Shown here: positions 6,458-14,638 of the stretch, in pieces
How positions within the stretch are numbered: the first letter of the stretch is position 1
Layout of the letters: each line of letters starts with the position of its first letter
Assembly (NCBI RefSeq): GCF_002218005.2
Contig: NZ_AP018679.1
Location: forward strand, 496,001-560,000
Length of the DNA stretch: 64,000 bases
From: Vibrio algivorus
Lineage (GTDB): Bacteria; Pseudomonadota; Gammaproteobacteria; Enterobacterales; Vibrionaceae
Reading direction: 5' to 3'
Program-made: the position numbers and the translations under genes
Notes under the pieces: generated by a model
Told to the model about the DNA's origin: nothing
The model's database searches: none
Seen by the model: only the letters and a program-made list of their open reading frames with translations

Positions 6458-7705
6458 TCAATTCAATTTTTCCGCACGGTTAAGCTTGTAGGCAAGAATG
6501 AGAATGGCGAGATATAACACGCTGCCGCCTAATGCAACCATGCTCCAACCACCGTGTTGCCAGCAATAGATTAAGTAAAACCCACCAAGACTACCCCCAG
6601 CGTAATAATGAACAAGATATAAAGCCGTCGCACTGGCTTTTGCTTGTTGTGTTTTAGAACTCACCCAGCCATATGCTAATGAGTGAGTGAAAAACGCACC
6701 ACCACTGATTAATATAAGCGAAATAAACATGGCATATAAATTTGGAATGAGTGCTGTGAGCATTCCGATTAAGCTGACTACCGTGCCTAACACAATGCCG
6801 CTGGTGGACTTAAAGCGTAAGCTCCATTGTCCACTGAGCTTCGAGGTTAAGGTTCCCGTTAAATAGCAAAGAAAGATAAGCGATACCAAGCTGACTGGAA
6901 GTGAGAAAGGTTCACCGACTAAGCGAAATCCCATCACGGTATAAAGGTTAACAAACAAGGCAAAGTTTAGCCCGCCAATTAACATTGCAAACCAAAGCTT
7001 AGGGGTCTGTAAATGATGAATGGCATCTCTTAAATGACTAGACAATGAAGTCTGTTTGGCGACAAAGTTTTTTTGTGCTGGAACCCAAAGCGTAACCAAT
7101 ATTGCAATGGCAAGACTGAATAACGCCATGCCAATCACGGCCGTTTGCCAACCCAGCCATTCACCAATGACACCGCCATAAATTCTACCAGTAATTCCGC
7201 CTAATGAGTTGGCACCAATATAAGAACCTACCGCGAGTAAAAAGACTTTAGGACTAAACTCTTCTGCCATGTAGGCCACTGCCACGGAAATATAGCCCGC
7301 TAAGGCAATCCCCATTAAAGCCCGTGAAGCAATTAGTAACCCAAGTTGATCGGAAAATAAAATACATAAACCAACAACTGGTGAGGCATACAAGCTGAAC
7401 AACATGATTTTGCGCCGACCGACTTTTTCAGAATAGATCGCCCAAGGCAGTAATGACAAAGATAATGTTAAAGTCGCGGCAGCTAATACCCAGTTAACAT
7501 GAGCGGCGGTGACTTGATAATGTTCAGCAATTAATGGCAGTAAAGGTTGGAATAAGTATAAATTACAGAATGAAATAAAAGAGCCAATGAAAAGCCCAAA
7601 GGTGACTTTTTTCAATGTCTTTGGATTGTCGTTATCTAGTGGCTGGTTCAATGACGAGTCATTCACTGATAGGGCAGCTTGATTTTGGTAAGAGGTAGTC
7701 GACAT
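6458..7705 (-). CDS. MFS exporter (YnfM/arabinose-efflux-like)
   Basis: The 415-residue protein has twelve predicted membrane segments after a 30-residue polar N-terminus. It carries the MFS loop signature near residue 95 (SEKVGRRKIMLFS). It resembles the YnfM-type drug/metabolite proton antiporters, which are commonly encoded next to a divergent LysR regulator, as here. The substrate is unknown. The ~158 bp between this gene and the LysR gene is AT-rich, contains a TATATATAAAATATATT run, and carries a single end of the dispersed repeat at 7801. Confidence 0.8.
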   Translation of the reverse strand: MSTTSYQNQAALSVNDSSLNQPLDNDNPKTLKKVTFGLFIGSFISFCNLYLFQPLLPLIAEHYQVTAAHVNWVLAAATLTLSLSLLPWAIYSEKVGRRKIMLFSLYASPVVGLCILFSDQLGLLIASRALMGIALAGYISVAVAYMAEEFSPKVFLLAVGSYIGANSLGGITGRIYGGVIGEWLGWQTAVIGMALFSLAIAILVTLWVPAQKNFVAKQTSLSSHLRDAIHHLQTPKLWFAMLIGGLNFALFVNLYTVMGFRLVGEPFSLPVSLVSLIFLCYLTGTLTSKLSGQWSLRFKSTSGIVLGTVVSLIGMLTALIPNLYAMFISLILISGGAFFTHSLAYGWVSSKTQQAKASATALYLVHYYAGGSLGGFYLIYCWQHGGWSMVALGGSVLYLAILILAYKLNRAEKLN

Positions 7706-7800
7706 TAACGGCGCTCTAGTGAAGTAGATAATAGAATTTTACCAATAGCGATGATATATATAAAATATATTAAATTAATAGTATCTATCTATTTATGATC

Positions 7801-7820
7801 TATACCCAAGTAACTTGGAT
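7801..7820. repeat. Single end of the TATACCCAAGT repeat
   Basis: TATACCCAAGTAACTTGGAT matches the terminal inverted repeat of the dispersed family for its first 15 bases, with no second end nearby. It is followed by a small hairpin GGGAA-TTTATG-TTCCC. It lies in the regulatory region of the MFS/LysR pair, 44 bp before the LysR start. Confidence 0.4.
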
Positions 7821-7863
7821 GGGAATTTATGTTTCCCAATGTCATTAGAGAATCGGCCATCCT

Positions 7864-8757
7864 ATGAATACCAAAGCATTAAAGTACTTTGTCACCATCG
7901 CCGAAATGAAAAGTTTCAGTCGAGCTTCTGAAGTGTTACATGTTGCGCAGTCAGCATTGAGCGTTTCAATGAAAAATCTCGAACTCTCAATAGGCTTAAC
8001 ACTGTTACGCCGTCACGATAAAGGAGCTCAATTAACGGATGAAGGGGGACGTTTGTATAAACACGCGAAAGAAATTCTCCAAAAGCTAGATGATGCTGAA
8101 CTTGAAATGCAGGAATTGAAAGGTTTGATCAAAGGCGAAGTGAGATTGGGCGTACCTAGTATGATGGGGTCTTACTTCTTTCCTGATATTTTGATGGCAT
8201 TTAAACAACAGTATCCTGATTTGAAATTGACCATTATCGATGCCGGAACTCAATCGATTCGGAAAATGTTACTCGATGGTGAGTTGGATCTTGGTGTGAT
8301 TCTCAACGAAAACGTACCGGACTCTCTGGCAATTGAACCATTAGTGGAAGATGAAATGTTAGTGGTGGTAAGCCCTGAACATGAGTTTGCTACTAAGCGT
8401 TCAATTTCTATTACCGAGTTCTTCTCTCAAGAATTAATCATGTTTAAGAAAGGGTACTTTCATCGAGAAATGGTCGATAAGTTATGCATTGAACATGGCT
8501 TTGAACCGAATATTTCCATTGAAACTAATTTGATACCGATGATTTTAAAAGTGGTACAGAAAGATTTTGCGATTGGGGCATTATTGAAATTAGTGACTGA
8601 ACAAGAAAAAGGTGTGGTAGGTATTTCATTTGATCCTCCAATCACGCTCAAAATAGGAATGGCTTGGCGTAAAACTGGGTATTTGTCGGTGGCGGATAAA
8701 GCCTTTATGGAGTTCACCAAGCAAGCTTTACCCGCAGCGATAGGAAGAGAAAAGTAA
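7864..8757 (+). CDS. LysR-family transcriptional regulator
   Basis: The 297-residue protein has the N-terminal LysR helix-turn-helix (about 1-60: YFVTIAEMKSFSRASEVLHV, AQSALSVSMKNLE) and a substrate-binding domain from about 90 (GEVRLGVPS). It is transcribed divergently from the MFS exporter, which it most likely controls in response to the exported compound. The family resemblance is closest to the CynR/GltC-like members that pair with YnfM-type pumps. The effector is unknown. Confidence 0.85.
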   Translation: MNTKALKYFVTIAEMKSFSRASEVLHVAQSALSVSMKNLELSIGLTLLRRHDKGAQLTDEGGRLYKHAKEILQKLDDAELEMQELKGLIKGEVRLGVPSMMGSYFFPDILMAFKQQYPDLKLTIIDAGTQSIRKMLLDGELDLGVILNENVPDSLAIEPLVEDEMLVVVSPEHEFATKRSISITEFFSQELIMFKKGYFHREMVDKLCIEHGFEPNISIETNLIPMILKVVQKDFAIGALLKLVTEQEKGVVGISFDPPITLKIGMAWRKTGYLSVADKAFMEFTKQALPAAIGREK

Positions 8758-8775
8758 CGGGTATGTTAGATAATG

Positions 8776-9867
8776 TTATTCACTATATTCCTTGTATACT
8801 CGGCGAGTTATGCCGGTAAATAAGGTATAAGGAATGGTATCGCAACAGTGCGCAACTTCAGCAGATTTTACGTTCTTACCCCATAATTCAACGGTAGAGC
8901 CGATATCAGCATTTGGGATGTCTGTTAAGTCTACTGTCAGCATGTCCATCGAAACACGGCCAACAAGTTGAGTACGAATACCATCAACCATCACTGGTGT
9001 GCCGTCTTTGGCATGTCTTGGATATCCATCGGCATAACCAATTGCCACCGTGCCTATCTTCATATTACGTTCACAACGATAACGCTCACCATAACCAACG
9101 GATTCTTGCGCTTTCACTTCACGTATTGCGATGATTTTTGAGGTCAATGTCATTACCGGAATCAGTTGTTTTGAAGCTGAGTTCGGGTGTAAAAGTGGAT
9201 CTGCGCCATACAGCATAATACCCGGTCGAGTATAACCGCTAAATTGCTCACTATGGCTTGATGGATGGGCTAAGGTCGCGGCGCTATTGGCAAAACTACT
9301 TGTTTGTGTTTTTAATTGAGCCAAAGTTGCTTTGCACGTTTTCAGTTGGCTTTGTGTCATCGACTTATCAAGCTCATCGGCACATGCAAAATGAGTCATG
9401 TGAACGATATTATCCACCTGTGGTAATTCGCTTAATTGTTCAAAGGCAGAGGGGTAGTCTTGCGGAGAAAAGCCTAACCGATGCATACCACTATCAAGTT
9501 TTAGCCAGACATTAAAATTGTAAGATTCTGGCTGACGCTTTATTGCCTCAATTTGATGTTGGCTATGTAAGGCTGTCCATAAATGATGGCGCTGAATAAG
9601 CTCAAGCTCTGACGCTTCAAAAAAACCTTCTAATAATAGAATTGGCTGCTTGATACCGGCTTCACGTAGCTCAATTGCTTCTTCAATACAGGCCACACCA
9701 AAGGCATCAGCTTCTGATAGAGAGTGCGCTAATTTTACAGCGCCATGGCCATAAGCATCGGCTTTGATGATTGCTACTGCTTTTGAGTTTGGAGACTGCG
9801 CTTTAGCCACGCGGTAATTATGTCGAAATGCGGCAAGATCAATGCTTGCTTTGGTTGGTCTAGCCAT
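8776..9867 (-). CDS. dadX: Alanine racemase, catabolic type
   Basis: This PLP enzyme interconverts L- and D-alanine in the cytoplasm. The 363-residue protein has the PLP lysine in AIIKADAYGHG (about residue 33), the RPGIMLYG motif and the catalytic tyrosine in GYGERY (about 260). No signal peptide is present, which argues against a periplasmic broad-spectrum racemase. I use ATG 9867 rather than the longer frame to 9900, since MARPTKASIDL is the normal start. It overlaps the dadA stop by eight bases, so the two are cotranscribed. This arrangement is that of the alanine-catabolic dad operon, hence dadX rather than the biosynthetic alr. Confidence 0.88.
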   Translation of the reverse strand: MARPTKASIDLAAFRHNYRVAKAQSPNSKAVAIIKADAYGHGAVKLAHSLSEADAFGVACIEEAIELREAGIKQPILLLEGFFEASELELIQRHHLWTALHSQHQIEAIKRQPESYNFNVWLKLDSGMHRLGFSPQDYPSAFEQLSELPQVDNIVHMTHFACADELDKSMTQSQLKTCKATLAQLKTQTSSFANSAATLAHPSSHSEQFSGYTRPGIMLYGADPLLHPNSASKQLIPVMTLTSKIIAIREVKAQESVGYGERYRCERNMKIGTVAIGYADGYPRHAKDGTPVMVDGIRTQLVGRVSMDMLTVDLTDIPNADIGSTVELWGKNVKSAEVAHCCDTIPYTLFTGITRRVYKEYSE

Positions 9868-11119
9868 AGTAACGCTCAATAGATAAGCCTTCAGGATCAA
9901 TATCAGGCTGTTTGTTATTGATAATATCTGCTACGAATTTGGCAGAGCCAAGCGACATTGTCCAGCCCAAAGTACCATGCCCGGTGTTCATGTATAAATT
10001 GGGGTACTTGGTTCCACCGAGTATTGGTGTGCTATCTGGTGTCATCGGACGTAATCCACACCAAAACTCTGCTTTGGCAACATCTGCCGCTCCCGGAAAC
10101 ATATCTTGAATAACAAAATCAATACTGGCACGGCGCTTAAGCGGTCGTTCTAAATTAAATGAGGCTATTTCTGCGGTGCCACCGACACGAATACGATCTT
10201 CAAAACGTGTAACAGCGACTTTATAAGTTTCATCCATAATGGTCGATTGAGGAGCACGGGATTCATCTTCAATCGGTAAAGTGAGTGAATACCCTTTAAT
10301 TGGGTAAATTGGTAGGTCAATTCCTAACGGTTTCATCAATTTAGGTGAATAGCTGCCTAGTGCGCAAACAAAAGTATCGGCTTTTATTACTCCTTTATCT
10401 GTTTTCACGCTAACAATCTTACCGTTCGATTCAACTAAATGTTCAATATTGGTATTGAGCATAAACGTCACGCCAAGCGCTTCACATTGCGCAGCGAGCT
10501 CGGAAGTAAATTTATAACAATCACCAGTTTCATCACCTGGTAAGCGTAGGCCGCCAACAAATTTATCTTTCACATTGGCTAACGCTGGTTCATGCTCAAT
10601 ACAACCTTGCATATCTAAAGCTTGATGAGGTATTCCCAGTTGTTTTAGTACTGCAATATCTTTTTGTAGAACATCAATTTGTTTTTGTTTACGGAATAAC
10701 TGCAATGTGCCTTTTTGGCGTCCATCGTAGTTAAGATTGAGTTCTTTACGAAGATCGACAAAACAATCACGGCTATATTCAGCGACACGTAACATGCGAG
10801 CTTTATTGGTTTGATAACTCTTGGTATTGCAATTCGCTAACATTTTGCTCATCCACGACAGAGTATAACCATCGAGTTCTTTCATGTTGATCATAAAAGG
10901 AGAAAGATCTTGCATCATCCAACCAATCGCTTTGAAAGGCACACCGGGAGCGGCCCAAGGAGAACTATACCCAGGGGATATCATTCCAGCATTGCCATGG
11001 CTAGTTTCTTCCGCAACATGGTTCTGTCTATCTATCACCGTTACTTCATGACCCGACTTTGCCAGATACCAAGCCGTTGTGACGCCCAATACTCCACCAC
11101 CTAAGATTGCTACTTTCAT
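9860..11119 (-). CDS. dadA: D-amino acid dehydrogenase (small subunit) DadA
   Basis: This FAD-dependent membrane-associated dehydrogenase oxidises D-alanine to pyruvate and ammonia and passes electrons to the quinone pool. The 419-residue protein begins with the FAD dinucleotide-binding motif GGGVLGVTTAWYLAKSGH (residues 7-24). It has HGNAGMISPGYSSPWAAPG near 40, typical of DadA, and a C-terminal NTGHGTLGWTMSLGS motif. With dadX downstream, it completes conversion of L-alanine to pyruvate through D-alanine. Length and motifs are full, and it is the first gene of the operon. Confidence 0.92.
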   Translation of the reverse strand: MKVAILGGGVLGVTTAWYLAKSGHEVTVIDRQNHVAEETSHGNAGMISPGYSSPWAAPGVPFKAIGWMMQDLSPFMINMKELDGYTLSWMSKMLANCNTKSYQTNKARMLRVAEYSRDCFVDLRKELNLNYDGRQKGTLQLFRKQKQIDVLQKDIAVLKQLGIPHQALDMQGCIEHEPALANVKDKFVGGLRLPGDETGDCYKFTSELAAQCEALGVTFMLNTNIEHLVESNGKIVSVKTDKGVIKADTFVCALGSYSPKLMKPLGIDLPIYPIKGYSLTLPIEDESRAPQSTIMDETYKVAVTRFEDRIRVGGTAEIASFNLERPLKRRASIDFVIQDMFPGAADVAKAEFWCGLRPMTPDSTPILGGTKYPNLYMNTGHGTLGWTMSLGSAKFVADIINNKQPDIDPEGLSIERYYG

Positions 11120-11433
11120 GATCTTCCTTAAATAAGCTCGATAACAATGTATAAAACCAAGTCTATTAGAAAATTAGGAGAATGGTGCTTTGTTGTTTTT
11201 TAAAGTGTAGTTTTAAATGCTAGTAATGTTGCATTTTTGTAGCACATAAATTATTAAATTTTGATGATTTATAAAGTGAGACTTTAGTCAAACTTATTTG
11301 AAATTTTAAGTAAACAAGGTACTGAACTAGTGATAATGAATATTAATTCTAGTGAAGTTGAGATGGTTATCAGGTAAAATTTCTTTTTATTTAATGGGTT
11401 AGCGTATATTCATTATCGATGTAGGAGCAATAT
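11120..11433. other. Divergent regulatory region between dadA and the SMR gene
   Basis: These 314 bp are AT-rich and non-coding. dadA operons are classically under Lrp and CRP control, and the A/T tracts (for example around 11250-11310) are compatible with Lrp binding. No single site is clear enough to call. GTAGGAGC at 11421-11428 is the ribosome site of the SMR gene. Confidence 0.3.
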
Positions 11434-11766
11434 ATGAAGCAATGGTTGTTTTTAGGTGTCGCGATTATGTCTGAAGTTATTGCTACTTCGGCGATGAAAT
11501 CCAGTGAAGGCTTTACCAAGCTAATACCTTCATTAATCGTGGTTTTTGGCTATGTAGCAGCGTTTTATTTTTTATCCTTAACCTTAAAAACCATTCCGGT
11601 AGGTATTGCTTATGCTATTTGGGCGGGTCTCGGCATTGTGCTGATTGCCGCAGTAGGTTGGATGGTTTTTGGTCAGAAGTTGGATCTACCGGCAATACTC
11701 GGTATGGGGCTGATTTTACTAGGCGTATTTGTGATTAATGTATTCTCAAAAGCTGGTGGACATTAA
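11434..11766 (+). CDS. Small multidrug resistance (SMR) efflux protein, EmrE/QacE-type
   Basis: This four-helix inner-membrane proton antiporter works as a dimer. The 110-residue protein matches the family in length and carries the essential proton/drug-binding glutamate E14 in AIMSEVIATSAMK. It also has the helix-2 and helix-3 motifs GYVAAFYFLSLTLKTIP and GIAYAIWAGLGIV. The likely substrates are quaternary ammonium or other lipophilic cations. SMR genes are often mobile, but there is no attC or insertion sequence beside this one. Confidence 0.9.
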   Translation: MKQWLFLGVAIMSEVIATSAMKSSEGFTKLIPSLIVVFGYVAAFYFLSLTLKTIPVGIAYAIWAGLGIVLIAAVGWMVFGQKLDLPAILGMGLILLGVFVINVFSKAGGH

Positions 11767-11827
11767 TTTGATCTAATTATAAGCCAGCTTCGTAGAGTCA
11801 TGGATGAATCTAAAACAAGGACGTTGT

Positions 11828-12370
11828 ATGACATTTTCTAAATACATTTCTAGAGTACTCCCGCTTTTCACTGCGCTACTCCTTACTGGCTGCTTAGGCA
11901 TGCCGAAATCCGTCACTCCTATTCAAGAGTTTGATGTAAACCAATACCTAGGCACATGGTATGAAATCGCTCGTCTCGATCACTCCTTTGAACGCGGTTT
12001 AACACAAGTCACCGCTGACTACTCATTAAAAGAAGATGGCGGCGTTAAAGTCATTAACCGTGGTTACTCAACCGAAGAGGGAGAATGGCAACAAGCAGAA
12101 GGCAAAGCGTATTTTGTTAACAAGCCCAATGAAGGCTATTTAAAAGTCTCTTTCTTTGGGCCGTTCTATGGTTCATACGTCATCTTCTATCTAGATCCCG
12201 CAGGTCAATACGCATTCGTTTCTGGCCCAGAGCACGATTACCTTTGGTTATTGTCCCGGACTCCAACCGTAGATAACACGGTAAAGCAAAAATTTATAAA
12301 GATGAGTCAAGATAGAGGGTTTGATACTAATGAGGTGATTTTTGTGGATCAAAACAGAGCAATCGAATAA
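11828..12370 (+). CDS. blc: Outer-membrane lipocalin lipoprotein Blc
   Basis: This bacterial lipocalin is anchored in the outer membrane and linked to lipid transport or storage under stress. From ATG 11828 the 180-residue protein has a lipoprotein signal with LLLTGC (modified Cys22), the lipocalin GxW motif in YLGTWYEIARLDHSFERG near residue 42, and FFGPFYGSYVIFYLD near 108. The frame opens upstream at 11804, but AAGG at 11815-11818 fits 11828 better. Vibrio lipocalins of this type are sometimes integron cassettes, but I see no attC here. Confidence 0.85.
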   Translation: MTFSKYISRVLPLFTALLLTGCLGMPKSVTPIQEFDVNQYLGTWYEIARLDHSFERGLTQVTADYSLKEDGGVKVINRGYSTEEGEWQQAEGKAYFVNKPNEGYLKVSFFGPFYGSYVIFYLDPAGQYAFVSGPEHDYLWLLSRTPTVDNTVKQKFIKMSQDRGFDTNEVIFVDQNRAIE

Positions 12371-12471
12371 AAGTTATTTTCTTGAGCGCATTGAGGCATT
12401 TTAAGTCCATACTTGCTAAGAATAAGTATTCATGCTTTTATCTCAATGCGTATCAGACATATGAAATTTTT

Positions 12472-13170
12472 ATGATAAAAAAGATCCCTCTCGTCATTGT
12501 TGAAGATGACATCAAATTACAGAGCATGCTGAAAGACTATTTCAATCAGCAACAGTTCGATGTTCATGTATTGTCAAATGGCTCACATATTACGGAGCTA
12601 TTGGTTCAACTGAATCCTGCCATTGTAATTTTAGATCTTATGCTACCAGGAGAAAATGGCCTCAGCATTTGTAGACGTATTCGAAAAGAATATACGGGAA
12701 AAATTGTAATGTTAACCGCTAGTGATGATGATTTTGATCATGTTGCAGCCCTTGAAGTCGGTGCGGATGACTTCATTACCAAGCCGATTAAACCACGAGT
12801 ATTATTAGCTCGATTAAGAGCCGTATTAAGGCGTGACTCTAAGAATGAAGACGAAATGAAAAAACTTTCTTTCAATCAGCTTGAGTTAGATTTTAATCGA
12901 AAAAAATGTACATATAATCAGCAATTGATACCGTTTACTGATAGTGAGTTTGATCTACTCTGGATACTGGCTCAGAGTGCTGACACACCTGTATCACGAG
13001 AGACATTAACGAAAAAAATCCGTGGTATTGAATATGATGGTATAGATAGAACGATAGATAATAAAATAGTATTGCTGAGAAAGAAGCTAGGGGATAACTC
13101 ACTTTCACCAAATAAGATAATTACAGTACGAGGTAAAGGATATCTTTTTGCCTCAGATGTATGGGAATAA
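12472..13170 (+). CDS. OmpR-family response regulator (RstA-like)
   Basis: The 232-residue protein has a receiver domain (1-118) with the acidic pair E11-D12-D13, phosphoacceptor D55 in VILDLMLPGENG, and the lysine in ITKPIK near 105. A winged-helix DNA-binding domain follows (about 130-230, with TDSEFDLLWILAQ and VRGKGYLF). The frame extends upstream to 12382, but the receiver begins properly at ATG 12472. It is followed by its sensor kinase five bases later and then by an EptA-type gene. Control of lipid A modification is the natural inference. The block is AT-rich compared with its neighbours, which hints at transfer. Confidence 0.85.
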   Translation: MIKKIPLVIVEDDIKLQSMLKDYFNQQQFDVHVLSNGSHITELLVQLNPAIVILDLMLPGENGLSICRRIRKEYTGKIVMLTASDDDFDHVAALEVGADDFITKPIKPRVLLARLRAVLRRDSKNEDEMKKLSFNQLELDFNRKKCTYNQQLIPFTDSEFDLLWILAQSADTPVSRETLTKKIRGIEYDGIDRTIDNKIVLLRKKLGDNSLSPNKIITVRGKGYLFASDVWE

Positions 13171-13174
13171 GCCA

Positions 13175-14476
13175 ATGCGTCGCATTTATTTTGAATGTTT
13201 TTTAGGGCTAGTTTTACATTTATGTTTAATTGTCGGCGGTTATAATTTTATTGTTTATGATTTAAATGTTGATTACGATTATTTACTTGAAGACTTTGAA
13301 GGAGAAGGCCTGCGTAGTTTAGTCGGGGAAATTTACCGGCATCAAGGAGAAGAGGCAGCCTTAACTGCTGTAAATAATTACGCAAAAACAACACGACAGA
13401 TTTTAACAAAACCAAATACTCTTCCAGAAGATATCCAACAATTTTTTTTCCACACTGCCCCACAAAGCCATACCTATCATGACGCAGATAGAGTGCTATG
13501 GTTTCGTTTTAAACTTGATGACGATATTTATAGCTTACGTCCTGATATGAATACTCCGTTACGACGATCAATTGAATTTGATAATGACATATTATGGGTA
13601 TTTTTCATTGTAGGTTTTGCACTTTACAGTATCCTTTTTACGTGGTTTCTTAGCCGTCGTGTCCGTTCTTTAGAGAAAGCTACATTTGCATTTGCTAATG
13701 GAAATTTTGATATGCGAGTATCAGAAAAAAGTGCGGATAAGGTAGGAGCTTTAAATCGAAGCTTTAATTATATGGCAGATAAAATTTCATCATTAATATA
13801 TACCAACAAAGCACTTACTAATGCAGTTGCTCATGAGTTGAGAACACCTATATTCCGCATTCAATGGCAAGCTGAACTGTTACAAGAAGGTAACCTTTTA
13901 CCAGAACAAAAGAAAAGAGTAACCAGTATTATTGAAGATATTGATGAAATGGACGCAATGGTGAATGAGTTGTTATATTATGCGAAAGTAGAGCGGGCCG
14001 ATATAAAATTGAAAGTCGTTAATGTAGCGATAGAAGAGTGGTTATCAAACATTATTACTAAATGGAATTCTCATAACCAATCAAATATTCATGTTATCGA
14101 TAGCACCCCCAACGGTTATTTAGATTGTGACCCTTATATCTTGACACAAGCAATAAATAACTTGATTGGTAATGCAAATAAGTATTGTCGCTCATCAATA
14201 TATCTTTCATATCAAGTGAAAAATGGATATTGGAATATTACAGTTGAAGATGATGGAGATGGAATCCCAGAGGAACATTGGCCATTTATTTTTGATGCTT
14301 TCTACAGTGCTAATTCGTCAAGAAATAAAGAGAATGAAGGTTTTGGATTAGGGTTGGCCATTGTTAAGCAAATCATAAAGTTACATGATGGACGTATTGA
14401 AATTAGCAATAGTGTTTTTGGTGGTGCTAAGTTTACATTATTCCTACCTGTTGAGAAGGCTGTGAGAGTTCATTAA
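13175..14476 (+). CDS. Sensor histidine kinase (RstB-like)
   Basis: The 433-residue protein has a membrane segment at about 8-28, a periplasmic domain of about 110 residues rich in acidic residues, and a second membrane segment around 140-162. HAMP, dimerisation and catalytic domains follow. The H box is AVAHELRTPIF, the N box QAINNLIGNANKYC, and the G boxes VEDDGDGIPEE and GFGLGLAIVK. ATG 13175 is chosen, although TTG 13148 and ATG 13157 are in frame and overlap the regulator. An acidic periplasmic sensor domain is compatible with sensing cations or cationic peptides, but that is inference. Confidence 0.85.
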   Translation: MRRIYFECFLGLVLHLCLIVGGYNFIVYDLNVDYDYLLEDFEGEGLRSLVGEIYRHQGEEAALTAVNNYAKTTRQILTKPNTLPEDIQQFFFHTAPQSHTYHDADRVLWFRFKLDDDIYSLRPDMNTPLRRSIEFDNDILWVFFIVGFALYSILFTWFLSRRVRSLEKATFAFANGNFDMRVSEKSADKVGALNRSFNYMADKISSLIYTNKALTNAVAHELRTPIFRIQWQAELLQEGNLLPEQKKRVTSIIEDIDEMDAMVNELLYYAKVERADIKLKVVNVAIEEWLSNIITKWNSHNQSNIHVIDSTPNGYLDCDPYILTQAINNLIGNANKYCRSSIYLSYQVKNGYWNITVEDDGDGIPEEHWPFIFDAFYSANSSRNKENEGFGLGLAIVKQIIKLHDGRIEISNSVFGGAKFTLFLPVEKAVRVH

Positions 14477-14601
14477 ACTTATTGTTATTCAATTAGTTGG
14501 TTGTATCTTTTTGAATTTCGAATCTTCATTTTGTAGATACTCGTTTTTAATGTCGACATAACCATACAAAGCACTGACATACATTTACATTTTTCATGGC
14601 T

Positions 14602-14631
14602 AGTATAAGTGGCATATAAACTACTTATACT
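14602..14631. promoter_or_regulatory. Inverted repeat directly upstream of the EptA-type gene
   Basis: AGTATAAGT (14602-14610) and ACTTATACT (14623-14631) are perfect inverted copies separated by 12 bases, ending eight bases before the ATG. It could be an operator for the upstream response regulator or an mRNA hairpin close to the start. It is not followed by a T run, so it is not a terminator. Confidence 0.45.
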
Positions 14632-14638
14632 GGTATCT

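Noticed and set aside
11434..12370. SMR pump and lipocalin as integron cassettes
   Set aside because: Both families are frequent in Vibrio integrons, but no attC-like inverted repeat follows either gene.
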